Assembly: GCA_032164295.1 (NCBI GenBank)
Contig: JAJHTX010000004.1
Span: forward strand, 806,001-870,000
DNA length: 64,000 bases
Direction: 5' to 3'
From: Inonotus obliquus
Taxonomy: Eukaryota > Basidiomycota > Agaricomycetes > Hymenochaetales > Hymenochaetaceae
A program made the position numbers and the translations under genes. Shown one piece after another: positions 32,519-44,189 of the stretch (position 1 is the stretch's first letter; the number at the start of each line of letters is the position of its first letter). The notes under the pieces are model-generated. The model saw only the letters and a list, made by a program, of their open reading frames with translations, ran no database searches and was not told where the DNA came from.

Positions 32519-35500
32519 TCATGAACGTTCGAGTATACCCTGTTGTTGTCCGACGCGGACGAAGTAGTCACGAAGGTGAGAACGGACTTCTGAGGATAAA
32601 TCCCGTGCGACGAGTTCTGCCATTGCAGGGTAAATCGCAGGAAGATATCTTCCAAACTAAAACATAACAAGTCAACAATGACTGCCAAATTTAGAGAAAG
32701 GAGGCGGTACCGACCGCTTTGTCGTCAAGGCCGCAAAACCCATGAATAATTCTCGCGATGACAGGCATCCACGCTGCGATATTCTTGGCGGATGTGTCCA
32801 TGCGAAGTTTGTTGAAGTCAGTGATGACACCCAGGCCAAGTCTACATCAATCGACTCTTATCAGTGGGTATCTGAGTGAATGGGCATTGGTCACTTACGG
32901 CAAGAATTTATCCGCAACTTGAGGTCTTAACGCCAAATGTTGGGACCGAGGATCATAGTACATTCGAGAAAGCACCGTAACAAGTGTATCTGCGCTACTT
33001 GTTTCCTGTTTGAGCAAGTTGGGCAGGTGCTTCATGAACCCTGAAAACGTGGACTCTCAGGACGAATAGTTTAGCAGAAATGAAACAATTGACTGACCAG
33101 CTTTCCACAGGGCTATCCGGAGTTCCTTATCCTCGTTGAACATCCGAGCAAACTGATAGCTGTGATCTAACACGCCCATCAATCGAAGTAAGTGGTCGGG
33201 AGGTATAGTGTCGTAGACTTCATTGTTTTGGAGCAATTCATTGGTCGTCTCAATGAGCAATAATTGCAAGACACATTTGACAATAATCTGTTTGAAAATG
33301 CGCCTTCGCTCCCCGGCGGAGATTCGGACACCATTTCTGGTGCTACCGTTCATCGATAGTGGGGCTGGGATAATTGCTTGTCCAGATTCTTGTGTGTCCG
33401 TTGCCTCGGGAGAGCCTCCATCAACTTCTCCCCGGAGGTTTTCATCGAACAGCTGATGCGGTGTCGTTGTTCTGAAGAGTTTGATGAACGTCGTCACTAC
33501 CCGCTCCCACCGCGCTGCGCTGAGTTTCTTGACGTTCTTCTCAAGTAGCTGCTGAAGGCAAGCCGTCCCTATTCGTGCGAGTGTATCGTTTTCTAGGCAC
33601 ATAGTTAGATGTCTTAGCCGAGAGCGTAAATAGATGCTGTTGGTTTACCTTGACATATACATACGCAAAGCAAGTCAAGAAGACCATCCAAGAATCGTTC
33701 CAGCGTCTCGAAGTAGAAGGTGTACAAGTCGATCAAATCTCTAAGTGCTTGGATCATTGTCGTGGAAAGCCATACACTCATGTCTTCTTGTGTGCTCCAT
33801 CGAGATAAGTCGGATGAACTCTTCAATACGGCAAACATAGGGAACAGCAGCTCCTGACACACGGTATCCCAAAAGTCTACTGGGAAGGATGACCCGTAAA
33901 TCTTGAGCGTTGAGAATAATGAGTCAAGCGCCCTGGTCGATGCCGTCAGCTCAGATCTCAGGTGAAGGTGTTGAACTCACAGCCTTCGAACTTCCAAGTC
34001 CTCCCCGTTCATAATAATGTCGTAAAAGCTGAACAGGACGGGGAACCAGTACTTGATCATAACATCGTCTACTGCCGAACTCTGAATACCATCCGATGAA
34101 GGTTGCGGAGCGAATCCACACTCGAGACTGGTGAGCATAGTCGGGATAACATCGCGCAGCATGGCGATTGCTAACAGGCTGATCTTCTGGAACTTGCTGA
34201 CTTTGCAGAAGTCGGTGATGCAGACAGTCAGGTCTGCGAACGCACCATTTCGGACGACCGCAGAGAAGTGCCCCTTATTCAGTCGAGTCACAATCTCGAA
34301 CGCCGTGTTCACCACACGCTCTACAGACTTATCTTCAGAAAGGGTTACAGAGGATCGAGTGAACGCTACTGACCTGTTAAACCCTTTGAAGCAGCAGAGA
34401 ATACACTGAAGAGTGTTCGCCAGCCAGAGACAAAGTTTTGGACTCGCGCTTGGATCATTTGTTGAAGACATTGAAGCACCTTCGCACGGAAAATATTAAT
34501 GTCGACGAGATAAGCAGACGGTCAGTGGTAACTCACCATATCTCGGATATCTGGATTATTATTGTGAATCATTGCATACTCGAAAGGCTTCAAGAAGTCC
34601 TTCTGGAACTTGAAATGTGGCAATTCCTCTTTCTCAAGGAATCGCATTGCTAGCTGTCGCAGAGCGTCCAAAGCAAAGAACCCGACGTGAGGATTGTGAT
34701 GACAGCAGACCTGGAATAATAATCGAAACAGTAAGCCACGGCATCAAGAGAAGCTGGTATCTAATTGACCTGATTGAAATGCTCGCCAATAATCTCCCAT
34801 AGATTGGACCATTCCAGTCGAATTCGATTCATGTTGTAATACGAGATTTCTACCAACTTTTGGAGGCTGAATAATCGCGGATGCTCTGACAAACCAGAGG
34901 ACTGAATCTCCTCCCATGATACAGCGCTCAGTGCTCGCACAAACTCAACGATAGCCGTCTAGACAAGTGTTAACATAAGACACGTTTAGAAGGGACAGCA
35001 CCCACCCCAGACAGATAATGGCTTAGCGAGAAAACCATGTCAGCGGCAACAGTGATGTGGGTGGACCGACTTTCATTCGCCAGCTCTTCGGCGGGAAGCT
35101 TTCTCGCTTTCCTGGAAGTAATTTCAGTATGCCGGAATAGTAAATGTTGTGGAATGTCCACACACCCTTTGCTTCGATGCGTATCCGGAAGATCGATTCC
35201 ACTGCTTATTAGTTGCATTCTTTCGAGTTGGCTGACACACGACAGAACTTCGTGCCATGACCCTCGGAGATGGTTACCTTCCGAAATTGCAATATCCAAT
35301 AACGCCTTGATAGCTTCCATGTTCTTCGCCTTCATCTCGCCGAGGTTGTTGAGGAACGTGAATTTGGCGAGAGTGGTTACGAAAGCATTACGCTGAAGCT
35401 CAAGGTCGAAAAAGCACGCAATCCGAATAGCACATTTGAAACCCTCCAAACACAGATCGACTATTTCCAGATCGTCCGTGTCCGTCAGCGGTCCTGAAAG

Positions 35501-38500
35501 TCCTGCAAGGAATGGTATCCAAGCGACTTCGAACATGGGCCGCACGTGTACGAAATGGGATGCACTGAAGAACTGATCAGTTTCCTTCAATCCCCTGCGC
35601 TGCGAGCGCATCAGAGTTTTGAACATGGCCTAGATAATTATGGGCATGAGATAAACCCTACAAAAGGCAGCTAATGACTGTGTCACACCTCTGTCTTATT
35701 GGCTATGCCCAGAGATTGCATGACATATGCCTCCTTCTGCAAATCGCGCCCCACATTGGCAAGAGCACTAGCAATGCCCGGCCCTTGCGACGGCAAAGTC
35801 AAATACGCGTCAACCTCATCCTTCATACGAATCTCATTCGTTGTGATGTCGTCGTAAATGGAATTCAAAAACTCGTCGGGAAGATTGGCCCCGTCATTGA
35901 TGCCTCTATTATTCTTGATGAATTCCTCTCTTGTCATGCGTTTCTTTACCTGAGGATTATGAGCATCCGTGTTGAGCATGATCGTCGAATAAGACAAAAC
36001 ATAAGCGGTATCTTTGAGAGTATCAGAAACCTAATTTCTTCGATAGAACCAATAAGATGCATACCGGCATTCACGAAAGGAGTCTGCGTATTCCCGTCGA
36101 TGTACCTTTCGGCAAACTTCAGCATATACCGGTCGATCTTCTGCGACTCTCCAGGTAGACGGAATGCCTGTAGGAATCTACGAAGGGCATCCACGAATGG
36201 TAACCCAGCGAAGTCCATTTGATTCACAAAGGCATGCATGATGGCGATATTCTCTTCATCACTTCGAAAGAATGGTATCAGCAAGAGTAAAAGCAAATAT
36301 GAATAAAAATATACCCTTCTCCAAGATAATCTCCGATAACTGTTTTATTCAAGCCATCTGTACTTAGTAGGAATTTTGCAATCTCCACCGGCTCCCGATT
36401 TGCAATAAACCCGTGCTGCAAAAGGAATTCAATGCCCTTTTTAGGCTTGTAGTTAAATCGTTTGATCCCCTCTTGGAGGATCGTCTTTCGTTGCTTCGCA
36501 CTCTCGAATTTTCCAGGGTCGTCAATAATCTCGGGAGTAGTCACTCTTGAAACGTCACCGCCATTCAGCGGCGCAGACAGTTTATCCAGAGACGAATCAG
36601 AAACCATTCCATCCGCATTAGAGCCTCGCGTAGAGGAAGAAGCAACTGCGCCATCCTGTCCCGTTTCAGAACCATTGAGGGGCTTGCCGGCCGCAGTACC
36701 CCAAGTCACCAGAGATCGGAGAACGGCGACAAGAGATTCTAGCCCTTGACGCTTTAGCTGTTGCTCTGAAAGGCCAAGGTTATGATTATCGGCGTTGCCT
36801 GGAACAGCTAGTGCTGCTGTGTTAAGGGCCGGAGGAACAGTTGAAGAGTGATGCCTTGTGGTAGGATTCAGAGCGGGACTTTGCGGGTCATTCGACTTTG
36901 GAGCCGGAGTGTTGGAGTGGGACGAGGATATTTTAGAGATCGTGTTCATGAGACTAGTTGGTTGTCAAGCGTCAGCAGCATGGTCTTTCAGGAATAAAAA
37001 ACACAGTACTGACTGTTCGTAGATGTTGTCTGCGGCCTCTCGATCGCAATCATAGTTGAGATAGATTTCGACCAATGCTTGAGGATTCTGACATAGACGC
37101 TGGAGCATGCCGAGAATAACAGATTTCTGTTTTAGTGTCGAAGTCTTCATTTCCAGAATGGGGACAAAAATTTCGTGAAACAAGAGTTCGATCTCTTTCT
37201 ATTTCAAAATGCGATGTTTATCAGAAGTCTGCCTTGCGTGGGAGAGGTAGAACGTATACCTTGAGTTTTGTTCTCATGCCGGTTAGAACACGCCAAAAGA
37301 TTTCTACACAGATCTCGAAAACCTGGGGCACAGGACTGAGTGCATTTCGGCTCAGACTGAGGCACAAGTATTGCTTCGTTGCATTGATGAATGAAGTCGC
37401 TTCATTCGAGGAGGAAGAGTAGATAATCGAAGAGGGGTCGGTGAAAATTTGCATATGCGAATTCAAAAGTGTCAGGACGAGATGCAGTGAGACGAGCTTG
37501 GACCGCATCGCGTGCGACTTCAAATCTCGCTCGCTATTGGTAAGCACATGAGGATAAACAGGGATAATACCAACGGAGCAGGAAACGTCACCTTTCAGTG
37601 TTAAGGTTCTTCATCGTGAGCTTGCAAAGGGCACGAAATACAAGGAAGGCGTCCTTAAAGAAAAGGTCGTTTGTGGAGATAGAGTGTGGAAGATATTCGG
37701 TCTCCGCCAGGTGCTCATCGATATTTTGATTTTCGAATGCGTTCCTATACACAGGTCAGAGGAACGGACAGAAGGAGATGCGAATGATGAAACCTACAAT
37801 GTCGACTTGCCCGTGCCTGGGGATTGGACATCGATTTCTTGTGCCAGAGATACATCCACTACCGAGCTCTCCACTATACTTCCGTCTAGAGCCTTCGGGA
37901 CATTGGATTCTTCCTCCTCGGGCCCATTCGGGGGAGTGACTGGCGGAAGCGGATAAGTTTCGGGTGTTGACGGTGTCAGAGATGGTCGTTTTGACGAGGA
38001 AGGACTTTTGAGAGTTACGGTGTCGGGCTTGGGTGACTGGAGGATACTACCGTCTATCGAACCGGTTCGTGACCCGTTTAGTTTGCATCTGGAGAAGACA
38101 TGATGCACCATCTGGGTAAGACCGCCCTGTGCAACAGTCTGATTCACGGGGTCCGGACTGAGTAGGAATATATTGTAGACAGTCCGAACAGCTTTGAGTA
38201 GCGAAGATTGATGAACTAGGAGGGTTGGGGATAGGACAAGGGAAAGCAGGGCTTTCACAATCTGTAATGAAACGGTATCTGGCGTGGTTTCGGTATGACA
38301 CGCAGTGATTGTGTGTGTGACGATATCCACAAGTGTCGGAGCACGTAGACTCGTCTGTGATTCGTTCGGAAGCTTCTGATTCGGGAGGGCAGGGGAAGCT
38401 GGCGGTGAAGCCAGTTGCTGGTTTTCTACCGACGCGTTAGGATCCAAGAAGAAAGCATAAGAAATCAGCTTTGAAATGCAGTCCAAGCTTGCTATCTGTA

Positions 38501-39418
38501 ACTTCTCGTTCCCCGTCTCGCAAGCCAGCCGTAACGGCTCGAAAATCTCGCGGGGCTTGTCACCTCCCTGCCCAGACTTGATCATGTTGAGAGCCTTCTC
38601 AACAGCTTCTTTCAGCGGTGCAGATCGCTTTGCTTCCCGGGATGCCGCAATGGTCTCCAATGCAGTGGAAATAAGAACGACAGAGACAGTATTTCCTTGC
38701 GACATGGTTAAGCTGCGATTGTGGCCCATGGAGGACGTAGGACTGTGCACAGAATCTGAAGTGCTTTTCCTTCCAAAAAGACGTGCCGTTAGCGGTGTTC
38801 CCGGCCGGTGGAATTGCGATTGTTCAATGCTGTTCCTCTGACTTCCAGGCGCTTTGGCGGCAGGAGGAGACTTCTCGATTGGTATGGGTGGTCTGTCCAG
38901 AACTACCTCTTGAGGTGTTCCATTAGCGTCAGCGTGCTGTAGCACTTCCCGAGGAACTTCTTCCACCTTAGCTGGTGGGGTCGGTGGTGCTATTTCGGTT
39001 ACCGCTCGCTCAGTCCCCTGAGGCACTAAAATGCGGGAGTGTTATGAACAGCTGTATCATCTCCCTTCGGGAATATGGCAGACACACCTTCACTTCCGTC
39101 TGCATGGGACACGCCTTCATGTTCGTGTTCATGTACCGGCGTTGACGTCTCCGTTGTTGGATGATCCTCCGCTGATTGTTTGGTTTCTCGAAGACGATCC
39201 TCCACAGCGACTTGATCAGCAGCAGTAGATGTAGACGATGAAAAGCCGTTCGGTACGTCGGCACATGTCTCCTCAGGTCTATCGTCCACGCTTTCCTCGC
39301 GTTCGTGTCCTTCCTTCAGCGCGTGTGATGGCTCAGCTTCCTCCAGTGTCATTTGAGATTCTGAGGATGTAGACTGCAGGCTAGCTTCTTCGACACCACC
39401 GCTCTGAATTGCCGCCAT
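32519..39418 (-). CDS. SEC7: Large ARF guanine-nucleotide exchange factor SEC7 (BIG/GBF class)
   Basis: Golgi ARF-GEF that loads GTP on ARF1. The protein of well over 1,700 residues has an N-terminal variable region, a DCB-like part ([40 protein letters not shown]), HUS, the Sec7 catalytic domain and C-terminal HDS repeats. The Sec7 domain spans about 36490-35790: [40 protein letters not shown] with the catalytic glutamate in LPGES, and [20 protein letters not shown]. The last exon reads [20 protein letters not shown] and ends QQGILERS with the stop at 32519-32521. Two in-frame starts exist, at 39457 and 39418 ([13 protein letters not shown]); the second is used here. More than ten introns split the gene. 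An inverted-repeat element begins 20 bases upstream of the first ATG. Confidence 0.93.
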
Positions 39419-39479
39419 TGAGCTAATTAACCTGTTGGTTCTCGTCGTCGTGGACACTGGCGATCACCAGACAGAAATA

Positions 39480-40131
39480 AGGTAGGGGAAGTATAAACTC
39501 GACTAGGTGTGACGCGCGTCATGCGACCCTGACTTGGCCTGACTTGCCTCATCCGGTGACTCTGAACCCTTTCTTAACAGCAACTTCCACACAACACAAA
39601 CTTGATATTGGCTCTCATAGATCTCTTCTAATAAAAATTACAAGCAGATGTATGTTTTTAAAATTAAAAAATATGGACCCCTGACCTTCCGATTAAGGGA
39701 TGAACCTTTTTTGTGTCAAATGGCTCAGAATTCATTTTCCAGCATTCTGGTAAGCTTTTCGTAAATTTCGAAAATTTCGACCGAAGAATTTTTGCCGCTC
39801 TTGGCGGGCACAGGATGACAAATACTGTTCAAATATAGTAATTTACATATGACTCATATGTATTACTAATATTTGACTAATACACATTTATAACACGTAT
39901 CCTGACGGCTGAGGGAGGTTCAGGAGAGCTGGCTACTGGTGAAACAAGCTTTGTTTTGATGTTTTGTTGAAGTACAAATGGGATTCTGGCTGCTCTTCTG
40001 CTGGCTACCACTGTCCTGAAATCCGACCTCGAGATTTTTGCCTCAGGGTCCTTCCAAATCAGGTAAGCTCAGGGTGCTCAGGGTCGTCAGTCACATTGTG
40101 ACACCTAGTCGAGTTTATACTTCCCCTACCT
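39480..40131. mobile_element. Non-autonomous TIR element, 652 bp, abutting the SEC7 start
   Basis: Ends are perfect inverted repeats of 31 bases: the left begins AGGTAGGGGAAGTATAAACT at 39480 and the right is its reverse complement ending at 40131. Weaker inverted similarity continues inward for about 60 more bases (GCGACCCTGACTTGG against ACGACCCTGAGCACC). TA flanks both ends (39478-39479 and 40132-40133), as for Tc1/mariner-type insertions. The interior is A/T-rich and has no transposase frame, so it must have been moved by an enzyme from elsewhere. The perfect ends suggest recent insertion or ongoing selection on the repeats. It differs in sequence from the element at 13758-14039. Confidence 0.82.
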
Positions 40132-40775
40132 TATTGGTGTCGCGTATTGCAGGCCAAATTTGGATTCCAGTTCTCACGTTATTACTAAGTTTTGCATCAT
40201 CATGTAAAAGCGCTTACATACCCAATTCTACTCACACTAGGTCCTGACCGTTGGTAGACCTAAAGATGAATGCATCATCGACGGATTGGACTACAGCTCG
40301 CTCCAGTGTCCTGAAAATCACCGTCGGAATGCGAGCGCGAATCAGTGCTTGTGAAATCCGACCTCCTGAAACCGAAGCGATCGATAACACCAAGATGGGA
40401 CACGATACATAACGGTTCCCTTCGCGTATACCGTATAACAAGGACCGTAAAATAACCAGCGCTTCTTTGCTTTGTCCTGAATAGCCTAGACATGCGCCCC
40501 TTCTCCCTTCTTTAACGGAGACCGTAAAACTGGGGTTCAAACGTACTTGTTCACTCCGTCTGGTATTCGCTGAGACTGTAATTACCGCATTCTAAGCACG
40601 ATTCTCAGAGCCTCTGGTATCACGGGCTCTCTTGCCTTGCCCGTTCCCGAGAAGAGAAGCGTTCGCCATTGAGTCTGTCACTACGACTATTCTAGTACTG
40701 TTCTTAACTATTCCAATCCAGTACAATCTACCTGAAAGACACCCCGAAATAAGCCGAGACTTTCACACTACTACC
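40132..40775. other. Spacer between the TIR element and TRAPPC2L
   Basis: About 640 bases. A minus-strand frame at 40232-40540 looks partly protein-like but has no motif or partner exon. It probably holds the promoter of the TRAPPC2L gene. Confidence 0.4.
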
Positions 40776-41544
40776 ATGGCCGTTATAGTTTCAGAATAAT
40801 CAAGCCTTATAGGTATTATGGGATGCTTTTAGTGTTTCGAATCTACTTTACTTTGGTCTTCTTGTCGAGTGGAATTTCCCACGCTGCCAAGTTAGGGTGT
40901 CAAGCTATGTTCCGTTCCCTAATGTTCATCTGTTCCCTCCATGGCACCCCAGCTACAATTGCAGGCTGTTGCCTTCATTTCTCCTCAGAACCACCCAATA
41001 TTAATACGCTCGTTCTCGCGTCGAAAACAAGATGACCTTAAATACCACTACATAGCACACATCAGTCTGGACGTCTTTGAAGAGCGAAGTGAGTTGACAA
41101 GCTTACTTCCATTGCCGTAATTCATGTACCCCTCAAAGCTGGCTCAAACAGCAAGTCGAACGAATGCTATCTGGGACTGCTATACACGATGGAGGATGTT
41201 GCGGTTTACGGATATATCACACCTCTCAAGGTGAAGATTGTCCTTTCTTTGGGTCTAACCGACTCTGTTGTGCGCGATGCGGATATTACTATGGTGAGTA
41301 TAGAATCATTCTTCGATAAAGTTCAACTCATGTGTTTCACAAGATCTTTCGCGCGATGCATATGGCATACTTCCAGTCTCTTGCGAATCCATTCTTGCGC
41401 CTTAATGCACCATACGATACTTCGGTCGATCACGGTGCACTCCTCGTCCAAGGAGGCAAACGCAGTAAAGGTTTCCGAAAGCGGGTCGACGATGTGGGCC
41501 GTGCTGTTGGTGCGAGTGTACCCTACGACGAAGATAACATTTGA
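40776..41544 (+). CDS. TCA17: TRAPP complex subunit TRAPPC2L (Tca17-like)
   Basis: Longin-fold subunit of the TRAPP tethering complex in ER-Golgi and Golgi traffic. A four-codon first exon (MAVI, 40776-40787) is proposed, then exon 2 from 40965 reads AVAFISPQNHPILIRSFSRR and LKYHYIAHISLDVFEER. Exon 3 gives SNECYLGLLYTMEDVAVYGY and ITPLKVKIVLSLGLTDSVVR, and exon 4 IFRAMHMAYFQSLANPFLRL to the stop at 41542-41544. These match TRAPPC2L, not TRAPPC2, in the CYLGLLY...VYGY...NTKIK-like region and in the C-terminal FR..MH..Y....NPF. The short first exon uses a GTTTCA donor and a 177-base intron and is the least certain part. Confidence 0.85.
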
Positions 41545-41807
41545 ACATCCTCGCACAAAGTAAAAAAGTAGACTACTTGACGGCAGCCGTAATGTTCGGT
41601 TCTTTGAATGCGCGAGATTGAGCCTCGGCATCTCTACGATCTTGTTCGCATTAGTCCTCTGGAAGGCAAGAACCAAAATAGAATGGCCTTTCTATTGACC
41701 CAATACTCTAAAGAGCACCGGTAATGGGACAGATACGGGGCCTACATGTTTTTCTAGTGTCTCATCTATTGCTACTCATTCAATTTGTATTACTCGCCGT
41801 CCTCGGA

Positions 41808-43176
41808 TCACGATGATATGTTTATATCCTTCGCAAAGGTCGCCGCGACCAGTAATGGAAAAACAAGTGTCGCATCTGCGAAGACCTGTGGGATAATTTT
41901 GGAAGGTGCCCTTGAAATAACGCAGATTAGTACCTACCTTCACAGATTCTGCCCCTGCACGGATCTTTCCCCAGGAGACCGCCTCATCAGGACGCGCTCC
42001 TGAATCTGAGCCATCAAACTCCTGTCCGGTGTTCTGCGGAAGGGTGTTAGATCGAATGGGTTGCACATACAGGGAAAGCTTCGCTTAACGATGTACACGG
42101 AGTAATCGGCTCCATTGCGCTGATAATCAGAGAATGCTTCCTTCATTACACATCCTTACGAAGATAGGGGGATCGTACTCACAATGAGCATAGCATTCGC
42201 TATTTGATGTTTGCAAACACCGCCGCCAAGGATAATCATTCCAGCCTTCTTCGCCGTTCGTGAGAGTTCGTTCAAGTTTCGTATGTCTTTTACTATGTCA
42301 ATGACAAGACCCGGAGAACGGAATGAGTGGAAGTAAAGCATATCCCCCAAAGAGCCATCCGTTAGCGCGGGACAAAACACAGGGATGTCGTTCTAGTGAA
42401 CATATGTTCAGTGCAGCGAGTCAGATATTGCCATGGAATTGGCACACTTTGTATGCCCAATAATACACTGAATCTTCGTTATTGATTTCTTTTCCAAGCC
42501 GCCGAATGACAGAGCTCGGGGTCCATACTTCTCCGGTCGTTTTCTGCTCCGCGAGCATCGTGTCAAGGATGGGCATCAGCCAATCCTCGAACTTGCAATA
42601 ATTGTCATTTGGTACGATGAGATTTCCGATGCGGTTCATTCCCCGCCTGCGCAAGTCTGCTCCATCCAGATTCCAGTCAGCAAGGTATGTGTTGCCTAGG
42701 CATTTTATAAAGTCTTCCTCGATGCCACCTGCGGTTGTAACAATCGCAGAGACGTGCCGGTGCTTGACCAGGTGACGGATGACTTCGCGTAGGCCGGAAG
42801 AAATCAGATTTGAAGTATAACCGAGGAAGACACGACATCGAGTCGCTGAGCGAATTTCGGGATCCCGGTAATCATCCGATTCGTCCTCCGTAAGCGGCTC
42901 GTCTGAGAGTCGCCACGCGCGCTGTAAGCCCCTCTTAGTTCACAAGGCTGAAGTGCGATTGAAGCGATACTGGCGTACCATTCTGTCAACGATCCGAATT
43001 GCACGCCCCAAGCTTGTTGCTTGAAATCCGATACGCTCATAACTAGAAAGAAGCCCTTGTAGCCCTATTGCTTTATCAAAATCCGGGCCTTGAACAGAGA
43101 TGGAAGTTTCTGGAACTGGTTCAGAATGCTGAAATATTGCAGCAGAGGCACCTGAGGGTACATTTTCCAAGTTCAT
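41808..43176 (-). CDS. DYS1: Deoxyhypusine synthase
   Basis: Catalyses the NAD-dependent transfer of an aminobutyl group from spermidine to one lysine of eIF5A, the first step of hypusine formation. The start at 43176 is [15 protein letters not shown], then [20 protein letters not shown] and [17 protein letters not shown]. Later exons give [78 protein letters not shown] and [19 protein letters not shown], where the lysine of SWGKI is the known active-site lysine. The C-terminal exon ends [14 protein letters not shown] with the stop at 41808-41810. All conserved blocks are present. Five or six introns are needed. Confidence 0.95.
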
Positions 43177-44189
43177 GTTGCTTCAGGAGGTAAGATGTAC
43201 AATATGAATAAGTATGTTGCTCAGCGAATAAATAAAAATTTCGAAATTCCCATCTTCCACGTGATTTCAGCGTCGATCGGAACCTACTAACTTTGGAAAC
43301 TACTGCCAAGCACAAGTTCTCCATCTCTCTCTTCATTGCCACCGACGAGACTGCTATTGGCCACCACAGATGTTAAAAACTGAAGGCTTCAGAGCGCCTG
43401 GCTGCTTTACCTCCATAACTCCTTGTCACCGAAGCAGTACTCAAATCAGTTCCTCCAGGTTTATTGTACTTGCCTCGTGGAGTCTCGCTTTGGCTTTGGA
43501 CGACTTCTGGAAAGCATACATGTAGGTGGATGACATCTCTGCCTTTGTACGTACTCAACAACATGCGTCCTACTTGCTATTCCGAGTTGGGATAATAGGT
43601 CGCTCTCGTCCGACATCCTCACTCCTAACAAGAATCAGGGAGGCCACATGTGTCCGCATACGGATCAAAGTCTTTGATCCCACTGGAATAAAATGTCTCG
43701 CGGCGCATGCTTCGGTTCTCTGTGTCGCTTTGGACATCAACCACACTGAATAGGATTGACGCTGCGTCCTCCATTCTCGACAAAACGTGCAACACATACT
43801 TTACGGGCTAGACAAGCCTCCCTTGCAGAGTCAGCTCAGTCCATTCTGAGTGCCCTTGTCTCCATAGTAACAGCCTCGTCGAATTTCAAAAGTTTCGTCA
43901 GCGCCGTGGTCATCCACCTTATTGTTCATACAAGCGTCTATTGTCTCCCTCTCTTTCGGACTTGTGCTCAACTTCAGTTCAGGAGATAAGTATAAGTACC
44001 ACTCAATAGCGGGTGGGAGCGGTGACAGTTACCAGGACATGTGCCCACCATGATGTTCAGATAACGCACATCAAGTCTTCTTGATCCAAGCAAAGCGAAA
44101 CAATTACAGACGAGTTGTTAGTGGACCTATAGTACTAGTATATAGGTTACAGTTATTCTGTCGGCGAATTCGGGAGCAGCGTCCTAATC
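43177..44189. promoter_or_regulatory. Divergent intergenic region (DHS / arrestin-like A)
   Basis: About 1 kb between divergent starts. Several frames on both strands overlap each other and show no family motif. No repeat was noticed. Confidence 0.35.

Noticed and set aside
39480..40131. Harbinger-type (TTA/TAA duplication) interpretation of the SEC7-side element
   Set aside because: The flanking triplets read TAA on the left and TTA on the right, not a direct repeat, whereas a TA duplication fits both ends.
40232..40540. Minus-strand frame of 102 codons
   Set aside because: Partly protein-like, but no motif, no partner exon and not retained as a gene.
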